Assembly: GCA_032871835.1 (NCBI GenBank)
Contig: CM065296.1
Coordinates: 2,862,001-2,926,000 of the forward strand
DNA length: 64,000 bases
Origin: Dipteronia dyeriana
Taxonomy: Eukaryota > Streptophyta > Magnoliopsida > Sapindales > Sapindaceae
Reading direction: 5' to 3'
A program made the position numbers and the translations under genes. Under the pieces are notes generated by a model, which made no database searches, had not been told where the DNA came from, and saw only the letters and a list, made by a program, of their open reading frames with translations. Shown in pieces: positions 21,070 through 31,436 of this stretch; position 1 is the stretch's first letter; each line of letters begins with the position of its first letter.

Positions 21070-21950
21070 TGTCGTATGTGAATTTGACAAAAATGAGAAA
21101 ATAGTCAGGTGGACGCCTAAATGGGCACTAAGGAAATATCCTACGAAGCATCATTAAAGAGAAGAAAACCTGAGTAAATCAGTAGCATGGAAAGACCTAC
21201 TCGGGATCAACTAAATTATTCCGAATTAATTAAAAGTATTCGGGATTAACCAAAAAATATCTTCTACTCCGGCTCAAATGGATCTACTCGGGACCAACCA
21301 GTGTTATTCTTACCCGGGATAAATGCGACCCGAACAAGAAACTTGGTGCTTAATTCACACAGATTAAGTAATTAAATACACGAAGATATCCATCAGGAAG
21401 AATCCCAAAGAGAACAGAATACTGAGCTAAAAGAATCCTCAATCAGAAAACAACTTGATTTCGCTACAAAGACTACATTCTTATGAGGAAACAAGTCCAA
21501 ATAAAACTGCACTACTAGAGTCTTATTCGATTTCCATAAGAGACTCCGAAACAGGAAAGAAGACAAATCAACCTCAAGCAAGTAACCGAATCACAATTAA
21601 ATACAAAGACCTTGTATTATTTGTACAAAGCAGATTGGGGTTCTATAAGCATATAAATAGACCTATAATCTCGTTCCAAAAGATAAAAACAATATAACAT
21701 ACACAACAAGCAACATAAATATACATAGAGAAAAAAGAGAGATCGAGAGCTTGTAGACATCATATTTTCATAGTGGATTTTGGCTTGGTTGATCCTTCAA
21801 CCACCCGTGGACGTTTCTCCGGCCATCGGAGTTTTACCATGTAAAACTCGTGTCTTCGTTACTCTCTCTGAATCTCTTTCTCTTTGAATTAATAGCCGAA
21901 ATCCAATCCTTGTTGGCTTTTCTGGCACAATCCAGAAATCGACGTCAACA
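21070..21950 (+). repeat. 3' LTR of E1
   Basis: 881 bases, starting TGTCGTATGTGAATTTGAC and ending GACGTCAACA, followed by ATATT. TATAAATAG lies near 21653. Confidence 0.92.
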
Positions 21951-21955
21951 ATATT

Positions 21956-22110
21956 ACATATGTTATATTATATATATATATATATTATTATAATATATAT
22001 GATATATATTAATATATATATATATATATATAACACATAATATATATATATATATATTATATTTAAAATATATATGATATATATTAAATATATATTACTA
22101 TGTATTATTA

Positions 22111-22159
<49 letters not shown>

Positions 22160-22238
22160 GTAAATATATATATATATATACATATATTCTATATTATATT
22201 TTATTATTATATATAATATTATTATTACCTATACAATA

Positions 22239-22279
<41 letters not shown>

Positions 22280-22370
22280 TAGTAATGTTTATTATATTAT
22301 ATAATATAATATTATTATTTAATAAATAATATTATAGTCTATGTTGTTATATATATAAGAGGGGTACTCT
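21956..22370. repeat. TA-dinucleotide tracts in the Harbinger-type element
   Basis: Several uninterrupted TA runs, interrupted by ATT and TAATA. These are the right half of the AT-rich centre into which E1 inserted. An apparent ORF of alternating Tyr/Ile here is an artefact of TA repeats. Confidence 0.9.
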
Positions 22371-22543
22371 GGTCATTTGAATTTTTTGTTCCGTCCTGTC
22401 CCAGCCATACCCAACGTATAATAATACAGTTTATAGTTCTGTCCAGGCCTTCCAAACACAACATAGAACAACATGTCCAATCTTGTTCTGTTCAGTCCAA
22501 TCCCACCTTATCCTGTCCCATCTCCGTGCCAAACGCACCCTTA

Positions 22544-22806
22544 GTGTAGTTATCATCAGTTATATTGTCATTTGCGTGAATTTGAAGTAATGCATAAGAC
22601 ATTGCTGAAATAAATAAAACATTCATTCAGTCATTTATTTAAAACAAGTATGAGTGCTTTGGTATAAATTTAAACATGATGCATGAACATGTTTAACGAA
22701 CTAGAACTACCCTAAAAATAGTTATTATACCACGACAATCCAACATACCACAAAAAAGTGCCACATTAGGGTCGGTCAAATCTTTGCATGTTGGACCGAG
22801 ACATTC
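22544..22806 (-). pseudogene. copia-2 gag, N-terminal part
   Basis: The minus strand reads AMSYALLQIHANDNITDDNYT up to the TTA target site of the Harbinger-type element, continuing on the far side at 9539 as KLNINAILV. The rest of this stretch is the region before gag. The 5' side is cut by a further insertion at 22807. Confidence 0.7.
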
Positions 22807-23611
22807 TTAGGCTCAGTTTGGGATTGCTTTCCAGACTGCTTTTGGAACTAAAAATGCTTTTGGAACTAAAAATGCTTCTGAAGTTGGTCTGGGGTGTTTG
22901 GTAAAATTTCTGGAAAGTGCTTTTGGTCTCTTTTGGCTTCCCCCATAACAGAAATTGAGAAGCTACAAATTGATGCTTTTAGAAATCAGCTTCCTAGGAA
23001 GCAGAAATGAAAACACACTTAGGCCCAGTTTGGCATTGTTGTGCTGTGGGGAAAATTGCTTTTGATTCTGCTGTAGGGAAATTGCTTTTGGATTTACTGT
23101 GAGAAGAATCAGTTGGGTGTTTGGTAAACTGGTTCTTAAAAGTGCTGTGAGAACCAAATACAATTTCAATGTGTTTGGTAAAAAAATGTTATGACTGAAC
23201 AAAATTACTAGAAAGAACGAAAATGAATATTTAAGATGATTTGAAAATAAATAATTTATTATATTTTTGTATAACTATAAACATGTTATAAAATAAATAA
23301 TTTATTTTATTTTTGTGTGACCATAAATTTGTTATAAAATAAATAAATAAATTTTGTTAAAAAATATATAATTTTGCTTTAATATTTTTTTTTATCTATT
23401 GCCACATATAATGTGTATATATTAAGAAAACTAGAATAATTTGATTCAAAGATTCATAAGATTACACAATTGAAATAGATAACATGTAAATAGTAAAGTA
23501 TATGTTATAGTAAATTGTAAATAAAATAATAAATGCTAAGTACGTGTTTTGTTATGTGGTAAATTTCATAAAAGGCAAGGGATAAAATAGTAAGTTTGGA
23601 AAAAAAAAATC
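22807..23611. mobile_element. Two Tourist-like miniature element fragments
   Basis: TTA is followed by GGCTCAGTTTGGGATTGCTT at 22810, and TTA is followed by GGCCCAGTTTGGCATTGTTG at 23022. Both openings are alike and typical of TTA-inserting miniature elements of plants. Phrases such as GTGTTTGGTAAA recur inside. I could not find matching right ends, so both may be truncated. They replace the primer-binding region and the inner end of the copia-2 5' LTR. Confidence 0.5.
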
Positions 23612-24563
23612 ATTAATAAGAGTATTTCTTGACTATTAACTCTTGTGTTATTCCACTAAAAACCCGAAGCTGTACTCTCTCAACTGTAGACGCTTTTACA
23701 CAGACCGATACAACCCGGTGTCCATCAATATAGCTATTACATATGGTGTGATCCTCCACAGTAGATCATAATTAGAGTTGGGTCATAATGTCCATTATAC
23801 CCCTCTAATCACATATATCCTTTAAGTACTATTGATTCTCTAATGGACAATAAATCATATTTCCTCACGGAATTAAGAGAGCGCTCATATTGTCCAAGCC
23901 CCGAATCAACCCTTAAGGGAACTACCATCTACTTCTCAAAAGAATGAGTGGATTCCACTATTGTGTACAAACCTTCCTAGCCACAAGCCAAACCGCAATC
24001 CCAACATACGGAGCATATTGATCGGGAACTGCATCCGACCTCACTCATGGTATATCAAAGACCATGGTATATCAAAGACCACGATATAACCTGAAGGAGT
24101 CGATAAAGACACTCAGGATTAAGATCACCCACATATAGCCATCATTAGTTGATATATATGAATCTCATTGGTAAACGGATCTTGGTGAGAGATTCATATA
24201 GATCATGGCACAGTTCTATATGATCACATCATACAAGGTGCCTCCATTCTCATATCTCTATATGAATGATTCAGGATAGAATCACCGTATATTACGGAAT
24301 GGACCGTAACTATAGATTAACCACAAATAAAGTACCCAGCTTTATTTGCTATCTATGGACTCTTTAGATTGCACGTCTCTTACTATATCCATCCGAATAT
24401 GACACTCATATACACAGTTCAAGATTACATCCGGCAATCTTGGATGTTAAATTTATGCACAAGTTATAAAATAAACAACACAACAAGAATGAATTAAACT
24501 TTTCCTTTTATTTATTTCATAAATCCATTTACAAATTACATCTTTAGGGCATAAACCCCAACA
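23612..24563 (-). repeat. 5' LTR of copia-2 (inner part missing)
   Basis: Aligns with 5290-6244: ACTCTCTCAACTG, GACGCTTTTACACAGACCGATACAAC, the run of ATATATGAATCTCAT and the outer end CCCCAACA (24556-24563). The inner part and primer-binding site are gone, replaced by miniature-element sequence. A short duplication, GGTATATCAAAGACCA repeated at about 24048 and 24064, is new in this copy. Confidence 0.85.
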
Positions 24564-25240
24564 TTATATTTAAAAGTTTGTTATTTTACAGGAGTCATGA
24601 GGCTTTGCTCCTCTCAAGGATAGCCAGCCGCATCGGGACATCCTTCAGCTGCATCGACAAGAAAAGTCCCAAAGAAAGAGAGAAAATCCGGGCTTCTTGG
24701 CCAGGACTCAGACCAGCCGGCCACTGTACGGGCTTTAGATCCTCCGATGGGATGCCAGATCGAGCTTGACCAACAAGCGGCGGCCTTCGTGGAAAACGTC
24801 CGGCTTGGCTACTGGCTGAGGGCATTACTATCCGGCAGACAAACCTCTATAGTCGAGGGGAACCAAGCAGGCTTGGAACTAGGCAACCAGCCTTCGATCG
24901 CCTAGGATCTACCCCTCTGGAGCCAGCTCGTAATAAGACGGGACTCCAACCCTCGATCCGGGATAGGCTAGGGCCCATGCCTCCATTTCTCGAGGTGCTG
25001 CCACGCTACCAACCCATGCAAGTCAAGTCCACGACAGACATCCATCCCCGGAAGTGTAGAGAGTTTCTTCACCCAACGGCTTCAAGGAGGGAAACCCTAG
25101 CTAGTTAAAAAGGAAGTCAACATAGCCCCCAGATAGACCCCTTCCGAAGAAGAAGTAGGGTAGAGGTCGCCAGCTCGTCAGAGGGGTCAGACAATGAGGA
25201 GACCGAGATCACCTCAAGAAAACTCGAGAGCAAGTGCCTG
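24564..25240 (+). other. 5' leader of E3, no clear gene
   Basis: GC-richer than its surroundings. Short open pieces (for example 24578-24769) show no recognised motif. It probably includes the untranslated leader and the N-terminal part of gag, but the 5' LTR and primer site that should precede it are absent. Confidence 0.45.
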
Positions 25241-26580
25241 AGAGACCAGTTGGTTGAATTTCAGAAAAGGGTCTAATAGATAAAAAACAGGGAAGTACAA
25301 TGAGGACAAGAAAGACCCTCTAAATGAAATGAACGTTCCCTTTACCAGAAAGATCCGAGAGGCAGAGCACCTGCCAAAATTCAAAATTCCGACTGGCAGG
25401 TTCTCCGGGATTGAGGATCCATTAAGCCACTTGGAGAGCTTCGTTCAACAGATGGAGGTCCAGAACACGACCAGGGCCGCTATGTGTCGAATGTTCCCAA
25501 CTACGTTGACTGATTACGCTAAGACCTGGTTTAGAAAACTACCTGTTGGCAGTGTGGATTCCTTCAAGAAGCTGTCAACCGATTTCTGCTCATAATTCCA
25601 GGGAGTTAAGTCCCGATTAAAAGACCCAATCCATCTACAGTACGTGATCCAAGAGAGAGGGGAAACCATTTAGGCTTATGTCGAGCGTTTCCATAAGGAA
25701 GTCATCCAGATGAGGGTCTACACCGAGAAAGAAACCCTCACCAACTTCAGAAGGAACTTGTGGGCAGGCAAGCTTTTTTGATCTTTTGCCAAGAGACCTC
25801 CAGAAACCTACCAAGAAGCCTATGATCGGGCTGAAGCAAATTAAGGTCGACGAACAACTCAAGGTCAAAATGGAACACGACGATATGAGAGCCGTAAAGC
25901 GACAGAAAAAGAAAGCTCCCAAACCTGAGCAAGATCAGAAAAGCCAGAACAAACCTACCAATAAATCGACGTATCGCTTCCTCTTTTCTCAACCCAGATC
26001 AGAAAGATATCCAGCAAAATGAACTCCTCCACGAGCTTCACCTCCTCCTAGGACAGTGGCTCCAATAGCTCGAGTTAAGAGGGAGTACGATTATTACACC
26101 CCCTTAAATGTATCCCGCGAAATAGTCTATCATGCCATTCGGGATAAGAGGTTGCTACAGAAGCCCGTACCCATGAAAGCCCTTGTCGATAAGAGAAATC
26201 GTTATAAGTATTGTGACTTCCACGAAGACGTGGGGCACAACAAGTCAGAGTGCTACAACTTACGAAATCATATCGTGGCTTTGATAAGAGGAGGATGTCT
26301 GGTGGAGTTCTTACAGCAAGTCAGGGATAACATTCAAACTGGAAGAGAAGTGCAAGCCGAGATCCGTGAGCATGCTGAGAAGAGAAAGGGGGAGCATACG
26401 GATCTGATGCAACAAATCCAGATAATACATACCATCAGCGGGGGACCTACTCGAGCTAGCACCTCCAATAATTCTAGGAAAAACCATGTAAGAAAGGTTC
26501 TTCTTATGGAGGAAAGACCGAGTATCCTCAAGGTCGACCAGAGCCTGATCAACCCCTCCCAGTTGTGACAGATCATTTTA
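25241..26580 (+). pseudogene. E3 gag (broken)
   Basis: Capsid piece 25329-25595 with LPKFKIPTGRFSGIEDPLSH and TLTDYAKTWFRKLPVGSVDS; a stop after DFCS, then FQGVKSRLKDPIHL and a stop (TAG) before AYVERFHKEVIQM; then a frame change. The piece 26056-26568 has the knuckle YKYCDFHEDVGHNKSECYNL and ends in the IHTISGGPTRAS motif that precedes the protease in Tat elements. Domain order and motifs match E1 gag. Several stops make it non-coding today. Confidence 0.8.
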
Positions 26581-27180
26581 ACTGAGGCAGATGTCTACAA
26601 CATCGTACAGCCTCATGATGATCCGATGGTGATAACGGTACAGATTGCCAACTGCATGGTACACCGAGTGCTCATCAAAACAGGCAGCAACGTCGACGTC
26701 CCATTTAAAGACACCTTGGAAAAACTTAACTTGAAACAGTGGTGTTACAATAGTTGCAACACCCCGCTGTATGGGTTCACTGGGGACTCAATCATACCCG
26801 TAGGGTCAAAAATCCTATCAGTGATCATCGATGCCACACCTCTCCAGCAGAATATCATGACAGACTTCGTGGTGGTAAATACCTCATCGGCCTACAATGC
26901 AATATTAGGAAGACCGTTTTTATCATCCTTGAAAGGGGTCCTATCCATCTACCACAACGTCCTGAAGTTCCCAGTAGGAGACAAGGTGGGGGAAGTTCGA
27001 GGCGACCAACAGACAGCTAGAAGATGTTATGCAATGTCTGTCAACCCAATAGCTCTAGCAAAATAATTTACCCAAGTGACAACGATCTAGGACGGGGAAG
27101 CACCAGTGTTGACTTTGGAAGATGTAGGACCCATAAATTTCCCCGAGGACAACCTTGTGGTGCTAGATGAGGAGGAATAA
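26581..27180 (+). pseudogene. E3 protease region with lost catalytic Asp
   Basis: Open piece 26626-27066. The active site reads VHRVLIKTGSNVDVPF: the family has L-I-D-T-G, so Lys stands where the catalytic Asp should be. The downstream motif YNAILGRPFLSSLKGV is normal. Even without stops this enzyme should be inactive. It is followed by an acidic linker before RT. Confidence 0.78.
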
Positions 27181-27207
27181 AGAAGAGAGTGGGCCAACGG
27201 CGATCCA

Positions 27208-28300
27208 GTGGATAAGCTGGAAGAGGTTCCCATCCGAATGGGTGACCCCTCGAAAGTCGTCAAAGTTGGAGCCACCCTTGATCCGGGGATGAAGGAGGAC
27301 CTGATCAGGCTCCTTAAAAGGATCAATGACATCTTCGCCTGGAGTCATGAAGAAATGTCTGGGATCCCTATGACTTTGGCCGCTTACCGATTGGCAGTGG
27401 CTTCGACCTTCAAACCCATCAAACAAAAAAGGCATCACTTCAAAGCCGAAAGGAATGTTGTCGTTCAAGAGGAAGTCGATAAATTGACCCAAGTGGGCTT
27501 CATTAAAGAAGCACGCTACCCTGAATGGATCACCAACGTGGTTATGGTCACAAAGGCCAATGGAAAGTGGCACATATGCGTCGATTATACCGACCTCAAT
27601 CAAGCATGCTCGAAAGACAGTTTTCCTCTACCAAAAATTGATCAGCTAGTCGATTCCACCTTTGGGAACAAACTTCTGAGCTTCATGGACACATTTTCAG
27701 GGTACAATCAAATTATGATGCACCCCTTCGACCAGAAAAACACCAGTTTCATCACCAGACGGGGTCTATATTGCTACAAGGTAATGCCTTTTGGGTTTAA
27801 AAATGTAGGAGCTACGTATCAACGGTTAGTTAACCGACTATTCAAACCCCAAAATTGGAAGGTCAATGGAAGTATATATCGATGACATGATCACCAAGTC
27901 ATCAACCTCGGAAGGCCATTTGGACCACCTCCGCAGAACCTTCATGATCTTATGGGAGAACCAGATGAGATTGAATCCTTCCAAGTGCAATTTTGGGGTG
28001 ACCGCAGGAAAGTTTCTTGGCTTCATGGTCCACGAGAGAGGCATATAGGCTAAACCGGAAAAGATTAAGGCAATCCTAGATCTAGAGTCCCCCACATCTC
28101 TAAAACAGGTTCAAATATTGACCGGACAGGTAGCAGCTCTCAACAGGTTCATTTCTCGATCTACCGATAAGTGTCTCATGTTCTTCAAAGCCATTAAGCA
28201 GGGAAGAAACATGAAATGGGACCAGAATAGTGAACAAGCTTTTCAAGCCTTGAAAAAAATACATGTCAAGCCCTCTACTACTGGTTAAGCCAAGCCATGG
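27208..28300 (+). pseudogene. E3 reverse transcriptase
   Basis: Two pieces, 27208-27885 and 27866-28048, overlap by a frameshift at about 27870. Motifs in order: ITNVVMVTKANGKWHICVDY, LNQACSKDSFPLPKIDQLVD, SFMDTFSGYNQI, MPFGFKNVGATYQRL, VYIDDMITK (palm with both Asp), NPSKCNFGVTAGKFLGFMV. One stop follows at 28048 (GIstopAKPEK). Apart from the frameshift and stop the catalytic residues are kept, unlike E1. Confidence 0.85.
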
Positions 28301-29300
28301 AGAAGAGCTTCAAATCTACTTGGCTATTTCATAAACCGCCGTAAGTGGGGCCTCGGTCAAGGAATGCGGGGATAGGGTCCATCGGCCTTTCTACTACGTA
28401 AGCCATGCTCTAACCAAGATCGAGAAGAACTATACCCTTTTGGAGAAGCTCGCTTATGCCTTGGTGACATCGGTAAGGAAGGTCCCTCCCTACTTTTAGG
28501 CTCACTCAGTGGCGGTAGTGACTGACCAACCTATCCGCTAGTTTTTTACAAAGGCCGAACGTATCTGGAAGATTGGTTTTGTGGGCCCTGAAACTCACCC
28601 AGTTTGATTTAAGGTATAAGCCTATGACCGTAATTAAAGCCCTGGCTCAGGCGGACTTTGTAGCATAGCTCTCAATGCCCCCGGGCCAAGCGACCTCCGC
28701 AGAGACGAACACAGCCCCTGAGAAGACTCTAGAATTTTACAGTTGGTCAGAAGGCTACAAATCATGGATCCTTTACATAGATGGAGGAGGATCGAGCATA
28801 GTTTTAATCGACCCAGAAGGGGTCGAGTGCTGCCACTGTTCAAATTTGAATTCAAAGCCACTAACAATAAGGCATAGTATGAAGCCCCCTTAGCCGGGAT
28901 AAGGGCAGCCGCAGAGCTCGGGGTCGATTACCTGCAGGTCAGGAGTGACTCGTTGCTCATAGTCAACCAAGTTACTGGGGTTTATTAATAAAAAAGGGAT
29001 AACATGATTGCCTACCTGAAGCTAGTCCAACAACTTAAGAGCAAGTTTAAAGGATTTAAGATCGAGCAGGTACCTCGACAACAGAATTGGCGGGCTGACG
29101 TCCTAGCTAAGATAGCTGCAAATGGTGGCCAAACCTTACCTCAAGGGGTCCCTCTTCAAGTGATTCCCTTACCCAGCACAGTGGTAGGAAATGAGACTTT
29201 TACCTTGGATCGGCAGCCATGCTGGATGAACCCAATAATGGATCATCTTCAAGAAGAGAGACTTCCCGGAGAGCCCGACCAAGCTAGGAAAATCAAGAGG
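28301..29300 (+). pseudogene. E3 RNase H and second RNase H (broken)
   Basis: The first RNase H is readable through stops as RPFYYVSHALTKIEKNYTLL near 28.4 kb. The second begins SWILYIDGGG near 28.77 kb (first Asp), continues as KATNNKA-like and VRSDSLLIVNQV near 28.94 kb (Asp), and ends with QQLKSKFKGFKIEQVPRQQN and LAKIA (29.03-29.12 kb). Stops and frame changes occur about every 200 bases. Confidence 0.7.
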
Positions 29301-30408
29301 TTCTCTTCCTCTGCTTCGATGTTTACATCCGGAAGATGCCAAATGAGCATTGAGAGAGGTCCATTTTAGGGAATGCGGGAACCACACTAGAGGGGAGGCT
29401 CTGGCATACCAAGTGCTCCGTATGGTGTACTATTGGCCAACCATCCATCAAGACGCAAAGAACTTAATACGATATTACGAAGCTTGCCAGAAGACCGCGA
29501 ACTTGAGTCACCTCCCGCCAGAGCGGTTGTCATTCCTTAGCTCACCATACCCCTTTGCTATGTGGGGAGCCGACTTTATCGGACCTCTTCCTACTGCTCA
29601 TGGTCAAGTGAAGCATGCTAGCATGGCAATTGGCTATTTCACAATATGGGTCGAGGCCGGACCACTATCCCTGATATCGAAAGAAAACACAACAAGATTC
29701 ATTAAGAACAATGTGGTTTGTAGATTCGGGACCCCTCTAGTCATTATAGCCAATCTCGGCAAGCAGTTTGACAATGCCCGGTTCAAGGATTTCTGTGAGG
29801 GCTTAGGAGTCGACCTTAGATTTGCTTCAGTAGCCCACCCCCGGACCAATGGCTTGGTGGAATCCACGAATAAAACCATTAAAAGGGTGTTAAAGAAAAA
29901 GCTACAGCAGAAGAAAGGCAGATGAGCAGATGAGCTTCCCGAGGTCCTATGGGCTTACCGCACCACGAGAAGAACATCCACCAGGGAAACACCTTATTCT
30001 CTGGCCTACGGGGTTGAAGCAGTTCTTCTCATTGAGCATAAACTGACGTCCTTTAGGGTCCAACATTTTGAACCAGGAAGCAATGAGGATAAGCTTCGAG
30101 CTAGCTTGGATCTCTTGGAAGAAAAGCAGGATCGAGCAGCAGAGAAGGTAGCGGTTTACCAGAGCAGAATTTCCAAGTACTTTAACAGGAGAGTAAAAGC
30201 CCGAAACTTTAAGGAAGGGGACCTAGTTCTCAGGAAAGTAACGTTGAATACCATGAAGAGGTTAGACAGGGTCATGTGGCTCAACAGGGAAGAGCCATAC
30301 CTAGTAAAAGTGGTGATCTGTAATGGGGCATACAAGCTCGAGGACATGAATGGCCGACTCATCGATCATACTTGGAATGCAGATCACTTAAGAAAATTCT
30401 ACCCTTGA
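29301..30408 (+). pseudogene. E3 integrase with lost second Asp
   Basis: The 191-residue piece 29350-29925 has the zinc-binding H/C segment (CGNHTRGEALAYQVL, CQKTANL), MWGADFIGPLP (first Asp), and FGTPLVIIANLGKQFDNARF, where the family reads D-N-G. So the second catalytic Asp is Asn and the Asn-Gly turn is altered. NGLVESTNKTIK keeps the Glu. The C-terminal piece 30106-30408 has FKEGDLVLRKVTLNTMK and ends LRKFYP. A TGA at 29923 (normally Trp) breaks the chain. Confidence 0.82.
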
Positions 30409-30633
30409 ACAGGGGACTCATGAGCAGGCTGCCTCCACCTAGTTTTTAATCTTCGGCAATAATGTACTCCATCCCTTTTATCAATAAAGCCTGTTTTTCT
30501 CCATCTTCAACTATGTTCTACAATGATTTGGGTCTATGTGGAAAATTCGACATTATCATTCCAAGACCAGGGGTTAGCCGGGGAAGCTCTCTCGCCACTC
30601 CTGATGCCTTAGCCGAGCACTACCCCCCACCAA

Positions 30634-31060
30634 GAAGGGTCTGAGTGTAAGAGTATAGTTGTTATCCAGATCTCGAGACCTGAAAATAGCTAGATAGTCC
30701 TCCTGATGCTTTAGTCGGGCTGTCACCCCTAAGAAGGGTCTAGATGTAAGAGCATAGTTACCATCCAGATCTCGAGACCAGGAAATAGCTAGATAGCCCT
30801 CCTGATGCCTTGGTCGAGCTACCACCCCCAAGAAGGGTCTGGATGTAAGAGCATAGTTGCTATCCAGATCTCGAGACTAAGAAATAGCTAGATAGCTCTC
30901 CTAATGCCTTGGTCGGGCTACCACCCCCAAAAAAGGTCTGGGTGTAAGAGCATAATTGTCATCCATATCTTGAAGATCAGGAAATAGCTAAATAGCCCTC
31001 CTGATGCCTTGGTAGGGTTATCAGCCCCAAGAAGGACTCAAGATTAAGAGCGTGGTAGCC
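30634..31060 (+). repeat. About 98-bp tandem array in E3
   Basis: AAGAAGGGTCT(G/A) starts near 30634, 30732 and 30830, then a diverged AAAAAAGGTCTG near 30929 and AAGAAGGACTC near 31029. The spacing is about 98 bases. Each unit has GTAAGAGCATAGTT, ATCCAGATCTCGAGAC, GAAATAGCTAGATAG and CCTTGGTCGGGCTACC. About four units plus a partial one. Same position in the element as the 91-bp array of E1 and E2, but unrelated sequence. Confidence 0.88.
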
Positions 31061-31436
31061 CTCACTGTCTAAGAGAGGGCAAGATAGTTCTCTTTGATAC
31101 CTCATTCGGTCTATAACCCCCTAAAGAAGCTCAAGATCTACGATCAGACAAGAGGACTGTCAACCAAAGTCACTGAGCTGCAAGTTTCTATTAAGAGTCA
31201 AACGCTCAAGCTTGCTATCTACGTTCATGATTAAGCAGCTTTCTTATCTTGTTACTTTTCCCGAGCTAAATCAAGGCGCTACAAAGGCTGAACCTACATG
31301 AAAATCAGAATTTGAACCAAGTCTAAAAGCTAATTTTTATTGATGAATTGGGGAGCCTATTCCCCGGTAAGGCTACAGCAAACAGGGAGCCCAACCCTTG
31401 GTTCCGGGCTACAAAAAGGGAAAGAATAACAATCAA
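31061..31436. other. Spacer between E3 array and antisense gene
   Basis: No open frame of note. Contains further degenerate GATAGTTCTC-like pieces of the tandem unit at its start. Confidence 0.4.

Larger units (their letters stand above)
9924..21950 (+). mobile_element. E1: Ty3/gypsy Tat-type retrotransposon with antisense gene
   Basis: Complete in outline: 5' LTR 9924-10820, primer-binding-like site at 10822, gag, protease, reverse transcriptase, RNase H, second RNase H, integrase to 16529, 91-bp tandem array 17080-17547, antisense gene 17675-20602, polypurine tract and 3' LTR 21070-21950. The 5-base duplication ATATT flanks it (9919-9923, 21951-21955). Gypsy domain order (RT before IN), the extra RNase H and the antisense gene are features known from the Tat clade. 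In about 155 aligned bases of the two LTRs I count ten differences, eight of them transitions, so the insertion is not very recent. Confidence 0.92.
9543..22540. mobile_element. PIF/Harbinger-type nonautonomous DNA element with TTA target duplications (split by E1)
   Basis: The left end reads GGGTGCGTTTGGTACGCGGG. The right end, reverse complemented, reads GGGTGCGTTTGGCACGGAGA, giving near-matching terminal inverted repeats. TTA lies on both sides (9540-9542 and 22541-22543), the hallmark duplication of PIF/Harbinger and Tourist-like elements. Without E1 the element is about 970 bases, AT-rich with long TA runs and no transposase reading. It sits inside copia-2 gag: the frame on one side (MSYALLQIHANDNITDDNYT) continues on the other (KLNINAILV). 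Confidence 0.85.
4259..24563 (-). mobile_element. copia-2: Ty1/copia retrotransposon, split by nested insertions
   Basis: Minus-strand element with 5' LTR remnant (about 23612-24563), gag start (22544-22800), rest of gag-pol (6259-9539), polypurine tract (6245-6258) and 3' LTR (about 4259-6244). The two LTRs share a long aligned part (about 5290-6244 with 23612-24563), and both begin, on the minus strand, with TGTT(A/G)GGGTTTATGCCC. Between the gag halves sits the Harbinger-type element 9543-22540. Outer flanks do not form a target duplication (AACTC before 4259, TTATA after 24563), so one end may have been rearranged or misplaced by me. Confidence 0.8.

Noticed and set aside
21968..22183. 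ORF of alternating Tyr and Ile
   Set aside because: Pure product of TA-dinucleotide repeats in the Harbinger-type element.
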